Source: Rhodococcus sp. G-MC3
GTDB lineage: Bacteria; Actinomycetota; Actinomycetes; Mycobacteriales; Mycobacteriaceae
NCBI RefSeq assembly: GCF_030063335.1
Contig: NZ_JASISW010000030.1
Location: forward strand, 1-56,275
Reading direction: 5' to 3'
Length of the DNA: 56,275 nt
The position numbers were made by a program, and so were the translations under genes. The notes beneath the pieces are model-generated. The model did no database searches and was not told where the DNA came from. It saw only the letters and a program-made list of their open reading frames with translations. Every line of letters begins with the position of its first letter. Position 1 is the first letter of the stretch. Positions 1-7,800 of this stretch are shown piece by piece.

Positions 1-73
1 TACCGCTCGACTTGCATGTGTTAAGCACGCCGCCAGCGTTCGTCCTGAGCCAGGATCAAACTCTCCGTAAAAG
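1..73 (-). rRNA. rrs: 16S ribosomal RNA, 5' end only (partial)
   Basis: Read on the minus strand, this stretch carries the universal 16S start (AGAGTTTGATCCTGGCTCAG, the 27F primer site) followed by the conserved ACGAACGCTGGCGGCGTGC segment and the ACACATGCAAGTCGAGCGG helix. The gene runs off the left edge, so only about 73 nucleotides are present. The mature 5' end is placed near base 73 by analogy with other actinobacterial 16S genes and may be off by a few bases. Confidence 0.97.
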
Positions 74-341
74 ACTCTAGATATCACAATCCGAAGATTG
101 CTAATCAGTCAAATGACATCAAGTCCACATCACTAGCAAAAAAACTCAACTAGCACTAAAAATTTATCAACCACGATCCGACGGGAAGAAGGACCGCAGC
201 CGACACGCTCACACCAAAAGGCATGAACGCCAAAACTATTCGGCACTGACATTCATCGACACACTGTTGAGTTCTCAAAGAACACGCACACACCATCAAC
301 CACCAAGCACAACACTTGACAGCATCCGGGGCAACCGTTCC
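74..341 (-). promoter_or_regulatory. rRNA operon transcribed leader
   Basis: This AT-richer stretch lies between the proposed rrn promoters and the 16S start and has no coding potential in keeping with its neighbours. It corresponds to the precursor leader that RNase III and other nucleases remove. It holds the conserved TTGAGAACTCAA element described separately. The leader role follows from its position; processing sites were not determined. Confidence 0.8.
263..290 (-). promoter_or_regulatory. rrn leader antitermination (nut-like) element
   Basis: On the minus strand this reads GTGTTCTTTGAGAACTCAAC followed by AGTGTG. It matches the conserved leader motif (TTTGAGAACTCAA) found upstream of 16S in mycobacteria and rhodococci, which includes the boxA-like part of the antitermination signal. 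The core TTGAGAACTCAA is a perfect palindrome (267-278). Its function in NusB/NusE-dependent antitermination is inferred from relatives. Confidence 0.7.
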
Positions 342-370
342 AGTCTATCCCAGCTTGGTCTCGGACACAA
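342..370 (-). promoter_or_regulatory. rrn promoter, proximal
   Basis: On the minus strand a -35-like TTGTGT (365-370) is followed after exactly 17 bases by TAGACT (342-347). The -10 is followed by GGAACGGTTGCCCCGG, which closely resembles the sequence around the mycobacterial rrn P1 start (TAGACTGG, then GGGTTGCCCC). That similarity is the main support; the -35 is imperfect. Confidence 0.65.
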
Positions 371-396
371 GGCCCGACTCTTGGGGGACACAGCAG

Positions 397-425
397 ATAC
401 TACCTTCGGCCAGAAGCACGTACAA
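397..425 (-). promoter_or_regulatory. rrn promoter, distal
   Basis: On the minus strand TTGTAC (420-425) is followed after a 17-base spacer by TAGTAT (397-402), a good SigA-type pair. It lies 55 bases upstream of the proximal promoter, giving a tandem arrangement that is common for rRNA operons. Assigned from sequence only. Confidence 0.5.
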
Positions 426-520
426 CCTCGTGTCCAAACCCGTGAAGACTTGGTCGGTGTCCGTCTCGCTCTGACTTGAAGAAAGTTACGCGACGAGCCG
501 CTGAACTCCAAATCGCCTGC

Positions 521-1903
521 TCAGAGGCGTCGGCCCGTTCGTAACGCGTCCCGAGCGAACCGTCGGGCCCAACTCGGCGAGTCCGTACCGCCGCTTCCGA
601 GGTAGAAAAGTGGCCCGTGCGCGCCGATCAGATCCAAGAAGGCGACGGTCGGGTGTGCTGCCTTCTGCGCTTCGAATGCATCGAGAGCATTCACTCCCCA
701 CTCGAGGGCATGCATCGTCTCGACGACCATGTCATCGCGCTGCACCGCAGATGCCGAGGCAGCGAGTGCAACCAGAAAGAGAATCCCAGCGTCCTGCTCG
801 TGATCCTGTCGACCGAGAGGGAGGCGCGCCGCGCAGTGATGCCACAGACCGATGTGATCGTCGACAAGAAGTGCGCCGGCTTTCGTCCGGACCAACGTGC
901 CCTTGAGTACGCGGACCAACCCCAGTGCTTTTGCGGCTTCACGAAGGTCGGTTGCCTGGTGATGGTCGAATTCGCGGGCGCTGTCCCCCACCCATCCGAT
1001 ACCCCAATCCAGTTGCTCGCGCACCATCTCCACTACGGCCTCGGGAAGTCGGCCGTCGTATGTCAACGGGATCCCTCGATCGCCCACACACCGGAGGAAC
1101 CACGAAATCTTTTCCATTGCGATCTGCGCGACGGGAAGATCCACTGAGCTTTCGATCGTGAGTTCGCACCGCGGCAACAGATCGAGCAACCGCGGAACCG
1201 GAGCCGAACGCGCCCGCCGGAATATCCGTGCAACGAGCGGGGACGCTGCCGAGCTTTCCGTTTCGGGGCTGCGGAGGCACCACGAGTCACGCAGTCGACG
1301 ATTGGCGGCCTCGACTGTCATCGCGGTCGGTTCCGCGTCTTGCGCGAGGCGAGCGTCGGTCACCGAGTAACCCTCATCAGGGGGGCACATCCCGGAGCCC
1401 GCGAGGCAGACTGGACGGAGGTCGTCGATATCGAAGTCGACGGACATCACGTCGATCGAGTGAATCCACCGCTTTCCGTACTGGTAACGCACGTGATCCC
1501 TGGGGCCGAGGAGTATCGAGTCGATTCTGACGTAGTCCCCGGAAGGGCAATGCTCGGTCTCCTCGAGCAGCAATGGCGTGCAGTAGTCCTGAGAGCCGGT
1601 GCCTGCCGAACCCGACATCTTGTACTCGGTGCCGCCGCCCCATCCGATCGCCGCTTGGAGCACAGCGTGGAACTCCGGCAACAGTAGATCGGAGCGAACT
1701 TTGATCTTGCGCCATACGGGTGGATTCATGCCGATCACGTCGACATACAGAATCAGCTGCACAACGGGAATGTCGCCGGGTGCGTCCTGAAAGCGCCCGG
1801 CAACCGGATCGGACTCGGTCTCGATGTCCGGCACCAGCGTCAGGTGCCGCGCTCGTTCCGTGCGATTCGGCATGCTCTCGACCCTAGCGCTGAACGCCGA
1901 CAC
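521..1903 (-). CDS. pRiA4b ORF-3-like domain protein
   Basis: A 460-residue protein whose N-terminal third (about residues 45-200) matches the plasmid pRiA4b ORF-3 domain: VVQLILYVDVIGMNPPVWRK followed by LLLPEFHAVLQAAIGW and, later, YQYGKRWIHSIDV. The biochemical function of this family is not established, although members occur near mobile elements and as IS passenger genes. The remaining ~260 residues contain no motif I recognise. The start shown is a GTG without a clear ribosome site; an in-frame ATG at 1873 is a reasonable alternative. It lies only 9 bases downstream of the LpqN-like gene, so the two are probably cotranscribed, and it is the last gene before the rRNA promoters on this strand. 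Confidence 0.8.
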   Translation of the reverse strand: MSAFSARVESMPNRTERARHLTLVPDIETESDPVAGRFQDAPGDIPVVQLILYVDVIGMNPPVWRKIKVRSDLLLPEFHAVLQAAIGWGGGTEYKMSGSAGTGSQDYCTPLLLEETEHCPSGDYVRIDSILLGPRDHVRYQYGKRWIHSIDVMSVDFDIDDLRPVCLAGSGMCPPDEGYSVTDARLAQDAEPTAMTVEAANRRLRDSWCLRSPETESSAASPLVARIFRRARSAPVPRLLDLLPRCELTIESSVDLPVAQIAMEKISWFLRCVGDRGIPLTYDGRLPEAVVEMVREQLDWGIGWVGDSAREFDHHQATDLREAAKALGLVRVLKGTLVRTKAGALLVDDHIGLWHHCAARLPLGRQDHEQDAGILFLVALAASASAVQRDDMVVETMHALEWGVNALDAFEAQKAAHPTVAFLDLIGAHGPLFYLGSGGTDSPSWARRFARDALRTGRRL

Positions 1904-1912
1904 TGCAACGAG

Positions 1913-2458
1913 TCAGAAAATTCCGCCCAACAGTCCGTCGTTGATCGCGGCCACATCGAATGCGAGCCTGTCCATCTGATCGGCCAGAATCGTCACCGTC
2001 AACTGCACCAGGTGCTGCTCGTCGGTGCCGATGACTACATAACGAGTGGTTACCGCCAGCGCCAGTTGCTCGGCTTCGAAGGTTCCGCGAATGAAGCGTG
2101 ACGGCCAACCACCGAAGTTCTCGACGTCGGCGTCGCCCTCGCTCCACCCGGGTAGTAGACGCGCATCGGTGAAGCAACAGTTCAGCAGGCTTCGAGGATC
2201 GACAGTGGAGGAAAGCCTTCCCACCAAGAGCACCGCATTGGGCGCGAACCCGTTCTGGACCAGACCAGGTTCGACGAGAACGTCCGTCGCACCAGGAAAT
2301 TGTTCTATCGGTGCGGCTTGCCAGCCTGCAGGGATCGGCGCATGAACACCCAGTGCCGACGCGCGGTCATGGTCGGAGGGAATCACTTCGATCTCGTTCA
2401 CCGAAAGGTACTGCGCGACGGTCATGTCGCCGGTGGCGTTCGCCTCTGCCTCGACCAT
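1913..2458 (-). CDS. LpqN/LpqT-like protein
   Basis: A 181-residue protein resembling the mycobacterial LpqN/LpqT lipoprotein family (proline-rich start IPAGWQ, central WPSRFIRGTF, and the C-terminal YVVIGTDEQHLVQLTVTILA pattern). Unlike classical LpqN it shows neither an N-terminal hydrophobic segment nor a lipobox cysteine, so it is probably cytosolic or the family resemblance is to the soluble domain only. LpqN proteins in mycobacteria bind envelope lipids and interact with mycolate transport; whether that holds here is unknown. ATG start. It sits between the HAD phosphatase (39-base gap) and the pRiA4b-like gene (9-base gap), all on one strand. Confidence 0.65.
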   Translation of the reverse strand: MVEAEANATGDMTVAQYLSVNEIEVIPSDHDRASALGVHAPIPAGWQAAPIEQFPGATDVLVEPGLVQNGFAPNAVLLVGRLSSTVDPRSLLNCCFTDARLLPGWSEGDADVENFGGWPSRFIRGTFEAEQLALAVTTRYVVIGTDEQHLVQLTVTILADQMDRLAFDVAAINDGLLGGIF

Positions 2459-2497
2459 GCAAGTGTCTCCTCGTCGGAAATAGGTTTCGAGACGATC

Positions 2498-3340
2498 CTA
2501 AAGTTCCGAGGTTGTCCGAAATTGCGCGCGTACGAGTTCTTCGAGATAAGCAGCAACGCCGTCGTCGTCGTTGGACGCCAACACCCGGTCGGCGACGGAC
2601 TTGATCTCGTCCATCGCATTTTCCGTCGTCAGCGCTGTCCCTGCCCATTCGAGCATCGGCAGATCGTTGAACGCATCACCGACGGCAGCTACCGATTCAG
2701 CTCCGATGCCGTACTCGCTACACAGCCGAGCCAACGCACTCGCCTTCGACACCCCTGCTGCCGACATCTCGATATACGGGGCACCTGAATGAGTCAGCTC
2801 GACGCCGCCGACCTGCGCTCGAAGCACTGTTCGATAGAGCTCGACGCTCGGCACGAGGGGGTGACGCGCGACGATCTTGACCGTCGGCTCAGCCGTCAGA
2901 ACATTCGCGGAGACTTCCATTTCGTGTGGATGCCGGTGATGGTCGGCGAACGTGCACAATGCGGCGTACTCGACTTCGGCGACGAAGCGAGTCGGTCCAA
3001 CCGTCGCGAACACGATGCCGGGAACGATGTCGCGAAGTCGGTCGATAGCGTGGGCAACCGACTTCGCATCGATGGCGGTGGTACCCGCGATCACCGGCGT
3101 GCCATCGGCAAGGTCGAGAACCACGGCACCGTTGGCACCGATCGCTTTACCGGTGAATCCGCACGATACCGCAAGCTCGTCGATGGAATGCCTGGCACGT
3201 GCAGTCGCCCAGACGACCTCGATACCTGCGCTGTGCGCCGACGCCATCGCGGCTGCCGTACGCGGTGAGATGGTGCGGTCGGAACGTAGGAGTGTTCCGT
3301 CGAGGTCGGTGGCCACTAGGCGGACAGTCACCCCGTACAT
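2498..3340 (-). CDS. HAD superfamily Cof-type phosphatase
   Basis: About 280 residues. Motif I is VATDLDGTLL (nucleophile Asp12, acid/base Asp14 counted from the ATG used here), followed by an arginine-containing VVWATARAR segment. The C-terminal part has SAAGVSKASAL (motif III lysine) and VGDAFNDLPML (motif IV GDxxND). The cap insertion between these is of the Cof/YidA C2 type. Such enzymes dephosphorylate sugar phosphates, flavin precursors or phospholipid-like substrates; the substrate here cannot be read from sequence. A longer in-frame GTG at 3364 and a shorter GTG at 3331 (starting directly at VTVRLVATD) are alternatives; none has a strong ribosome site. Confidence 0.88.
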   Translation of the reverse strand: MYGVTVRLVATDLDGTLLRSDRTISPRTAAAMASAHSAGIEVVWATARARHSIDELAVSCGFTGKAIGANGAVVLDLADGTPVIAGTTAIDAKSVAHAIDRLRDIVPGIVFATVGPTRFVAEVEYAALCTFADHHRHPHEMEVSANVLTAEPTVKIVARHPLVPSVELYRTVLRAQVGGVELTHSGAPYIEMSAAGVSKASALARLCSEYGIGAESVAAVGDAFNDLPMLEWAGTALTTENAMDEIKSVADRVLASNDDDGVAAYLEELVRAQFRTTSEL

Positions 3341-3464
3341 GATGCCAGCGTTGACGCTGTCCACACCGTGCCGGTCACACGAGCAGCCTCGACCCGGTCG
3401 GGCTGGACGACGTCGGCGTCCGCGTTGGCGTGCACCCGAACGACATGAACATCGGCGCCTCGGA

Positions 3465-4655
3465 CTACGCGCAACGAAGGGTCAACACCGTGATCTCGCT
3501 GGGCGCGAACACCCGGAATGGTGGGCCCCAGTAGCCGGTGCCGCGCGAGGTGTAGAGCTGAGTGCGTTCACCGTGTGCACTCAAGCCGTGCACGGTCGGC
3601 TGGTCGAGCCGAACGAGGTACTCGAACGGCCAGATCTGCCCGCCGTGTGTATGCCCCGACACCTGCACGTCGACGCCTCGCCGGACAGCGTCGTCGATCT
3701 GCTTCGGCTGATGAGCGAGCAGGAAGATCGGCAACTCCGGATCGGAGCCGGCAAGAGCCCGATCGAGATCTGCGCCGTGGCCCGCGACGTGCGAACCTGC
3801 CGCCGTTCGGTCGTCGACACCAGCGAGAACCAGGGAGTCGCTCTCCCGCTCGACGGTAATGTGCTTGTTGTGCAGCGCAGTCCACCCAATGGACTCCATG
3901 TGGTCGAGCCATTCCTGAGCTTCGCCGAAGTACTCGTGATTGCCGGTCACGTAGACCTTCGCGAGCCGAGCCTTCACATCCCGCAACGGCTCGACCTGAT
4001 GCCGCCTGCGTTCGACCGACCCGTCGGCCAGATCACCGATGTGGCAGGCGATGTCGGCATCGAGGCGGTTGACGACCTCCACGACCTTCGCCGACCACCC
4101 AGCACGGTCGATGGGACCGTAGTGGGTGTCGGTGATCATGACGACCCGTAATCCGTCGAGATCAGACCCAAGACGAGGCAGCACGACATCGCGCTCGATG
4201 ACACGCGGCACGCGCATCGCCTCGTAGTGTCCCCATCCGAGAAGCACTGCCACGACGATCACCACTGCTACCGCAAGAACTCGCGACAACGCCGGATCAT
4301 CGAATCCGACAGCACCGAGGACCAGCCCGAGGAGTGCGCCGATCGCGCTCCACACGAACGAAACCCACACCACGCCGAGCAGTGTGTCGCCGATTCTCGC
4401 CGCCCGATCATCCCCACGTGAGTGACCGGCGACCATCGCCGCGGGGAGCGTCAGTGCAGCTGCGAGAACCAGGATGCACCCGACCAACTGCACCGCGCGC
4501 GGCCAGTCCGAGCCTGCGAAGAACACCGTCCAGAGCGGCACCCCGAACAGGAGGACGACAACGAACAAGACAACGGCGGACATCACGATCCGGCGTGCGG
4601 GCCGAGCACGTGCGGCCCGGGCGTTGTCTTCGTCTATCGGGCGTGTTTCCGCCAT
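3465..4655 (-). CDS. membrane-anchored metallophosphoesterase (YkuE/YaeI-like)
   Basis: A 396-residue protein with four predicted membrane helices in the first ~150 residues (about 22-48, 54-77, 87-116, 125-147) and a calcineurin-type phosphoesterase domain behind them. All metal-binding blocks are present in order: ITDTHYG, HIGDLADG, VTGNHEY, LLAHQP and SGHTHGGQ. Relatives with this layout include YkuE and YaeI, which act on phosphodiester or lipid substrates; here the substrate is unknown. The ATG at 4655 has a good upstream GAGGAA. The polytopic N-terminus is longer than the single anchor of YkuE. The active site should lie next to the membrane; which side depends on topology I cannot settle. 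Confidence 0.88.
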   Translation of the reverse strand: MAETRPIDEDNARAARARPARRIVMSAVVLFVVVLLFGVPLWTVFFAGSDWPRAVQLVGCILVLAAALTLPAAMVAGHSRGDDRAARIGDTLLGVVWVSFVWSAIGALLGLVLGAVGFDDPALSRVLAVAVVIVVAVLLGWGHYEAMRVPRVIERDVVLPRLGSDLDGLRVVMITDTHYGPIDRAGWSAKVVEVVNRLDADIACHIGDLADGSVERRRHQVEPLRDVKARLAKVYVTGNHEYFGEAQEWLDHMESIGWTALHNKHITVERESDSLVLAGVDDRTAAGSHVAGHGADLDRALAGSDPELPIFLLAHQPKQIDDAVRRGVDVQVSGHTHGGQIWPFEYLVRLDQPTVHGLSAHGERTQLYTSRGTGYWGPPFRVFAPSEITVLTLRCA

Positions 4656-4813
4656 GCTGCATTCCTCACTGGTGACCCTCGATCGCCGAACGGACGGTCA
4701 CACCAAGATACGCCGACCGACAACCGATGACCTGGGGCACGCCATCAATTCGTAGCGGGAGATCCCCGAACTTCCCGCGGTATCCATCACACGTCTGATC
4801 GGTCGCGAGGTGC

Positions 4814-7800
4814 CTACCGCCTCCGCCGCGAGCCGCCGTCGTGAAAGCCATTGACCGGCAACTCCTTCGACACGATGGGAAGCTCTTGCTCGGGCCTGTC
4901 GGTTGGCATCGTCCAGACCTCCGCATTCGCGTCGGTAGCGCCTGAATCGCCAGTGCCGCCGTTGTTTCCCCGTGGAGCACTCGGCAGCGCGACCTCGGTG
5001 AACAGATCCTCCTGTCCCGGCCCAAGATCGACAGGTGCCCAATCCACGGGCGACGCTTTACTGCTCTCGCTCGGAACCGAATCAGGATTGATTCCGGCCG
5101 CCGTGAGCGCCGGCCACAACGTCGACATGGCAGCTACGGGGTCCAGGTAGTACACCGATTCACGGACCCGCCAGAACGTCCACCCACAGCGCTTGAGTTC
5201 CTGCTCTCGCTGGAGGTCGGCCAGTCTACGCTCAGGAGAGGACGGGAACGTGTCGCCGTCGCACTCGACTGCCAGCCGTGCAGAGCTTCCCGTCACTACC
5301 AGATCGATGCGACGGTTGTTGATCAGGGCGCCCGGGTTGACGTGGTATCCACGCTCCCGCAGCTCGAAAAATATCTGCTGCTCGAAAAGGGACGCAAAAT
5401 CCTGGTGACGGGCATCCCTCGACACGTCGGTCGGCATCGGGGTTGCGGTCAGGGGAGACACCGACGTCATGTATCCGAGAAGCGAATTGCGCAGATCCGC
5501 ACGCTTGAGCCGATCGACGGTGACCGAGTGAAAGAGCCACAGCTGATCCTGGGCACGGGACGCGGCCACGTTGAACCGTCGCTTGTACTGATTGGCGGTC
5601 AGCGCAACGAAGATCTGATTCGGGGCGACGACCATCGACAGAAACACAACGCTGCGTTCGTCACCTTGGAAGTCCGGCGGTGTTCCCACCCGCAGGCGCC
5701 GGTCCTCCCACTGGTCGATACCGATTCGCTTGATCAATTCGTTGCGGATCTCATCCACCTGCGACGTGCCCTGCAGCACGACGACACCCAATGTCTTTCC
5801 GTCGTACTGGGGATCGGCCAGGCACTTGACGACCTGCCCCACGATGGCAAGTGCCTCGGCATGGTTGACCAACGAGGATCCTTTGCCTGCGACAGTCGCG
5901 TCCGGCACGAAAGTATGACGCAGCGGCGGAAGACGGTCCGCGCCGAACTGACGGACGGGCACCAGCGGTGAATCCCCGTAGAACTGCTGGCTCGACCAGT
6001 TGATGATCTCGGGCATCGATCGGAAGTGCTCACGCAGCCTGACCACTTGTCCGAACCGCGTCCTCAACATCGAGAACAGACTCGACCGCGGGGTGAGCGT
6101 CGCCCGAACGTGCTCGGGAAGGTCGGGTAGATACATGTCGAGCCTGGTGAAGACGTCTTCCAGGGTGCCCGTCTGAGGCACGTCCGCAGGCGCACATTGC
6201 CGATCGTCGCCGACGACAATGACGCGCGGCGCCAAGTAGAGCAGGAACAGACTGCTGATATCGGCTTGGCTGGCTTCGTCGACGATCACCACATCGAAAC
6301 TGTCTGCCACGGGTGGAATCGAGGCGAGTACCTGCTGCAGTGGCATAACCCAGGCGGGAACCGCGCTCTGCGCGTCACGCATTGCCGAACGCGCCGCACT
6401 GCGAAAAGTTTCCGCGTATCTGCCTGCGCCAGCGCCGATGGCAGAGATGTGCTCACGATAGGTCTGCAGCGCGCGGACCTCGACTGCCGTCATGCGTTCG
6501 AGGCAGTCGCGCCACGCCATGGCCGCACCGAGTGTGGCGGTGAGATAGGCAAGATCGGCGTCCACGGCATCGATTTCCGCGTCCAACCGGTGCTCGAGCC
6601 CCTCCTGATGCTGCTCGCTGACCCACTCGCGCGCGCGGCGCCACGCCCAGGCCTTCGACATCTGCCAGCTCAACTCGTCCCACTCGGAGTCGCCTGCCGT
6701 CTCGCGCACCAACTCGTAGAGTGCGGGTGCCGCTTCCGACAGCTTCGCGGACAGCTCGTCCTGGTCTCGCTGCTCCTGCTGCTCCCGGCAGGCAAGGACG
6801 TAGTGGCCGGATGCCGTCGCGACAGCATCCGCATCCGCGTTGCTCAACGCGGCAACGAGAGCATTGCCTTCCGGGGACGGACCCGAATCGAGTTCTGTTG
6901 CAACAGAATAGAGCACACGATCCAATTCGGCACGAGCGACGTTGGCGTCGATACGCGTGGCGATCGCTCCGGCGGCTCCGGCGAACTGGGTAGCATCGTC
7001 GAGACTTCGAATCCAGGGAGCGGATGGAGAAACTGCATACAGTCTCTGCACCAAAGCATCTCGGGCATGCAACACGGCCGCCACGCGTACCAGCTTGTTC
7101 GCTACCAGCTGCAGATCATTCACCTGCCTCGACCGAGATCCGTCCGTCGACACCGCAATGTCCAGATCGCCGAGCAGAACAGCCGCCGTGTTGACGATGT
7201 CCAATGCACGAATGTGCTCGGTGGCGAGCCTGACAGCCATGGCCGAGACAGCCGGACTACCGTCAACCATGGTGACGATTCCCAGATCCTCGACAGCCCG
7301 CTGCTGATCGCTCTTGCGGAATCGCACCTTCCATTCCAGTCCGGACTCCATCGCCATCGCCAACGATTGCATGGCGTGCAGCGCAGCGTTGGTGGACATG
7401 GTGCTGTGGACATCGTGTGCTCCGACGAACCGGTCCGACTGGGCCGCAACGTCGACCGTCGACACGATGCCGCTCACTCGCGACCACAGGTGAGCTGCCT
7501 CGCCCGACAGCACCGAGTCGGTCAGCTTTCGATAGACCGGGTCCAACTCCTGAACTTCTCGCACGCGGGCATCGAGCGCCTCGCACAGTCGTCGAATGCC
7601 ATATGCCTCGAAGGGATCGACTCCGCCGAGAGATTCGACGAGTTGCGAAGTCTGTTCGGTCGTCTCCGATGACTCGACACTGGCCCGCGTGCACAGCAAC
7701 TTCAGTTCGGCCGAGTTCGGCAACATGGTATCGAGCGCAGGCAGCGCTTGCCGCGAACGCTCTGCGCGTCCTTCGGGAGCCGTGGCGATCAGCTTGCGAA

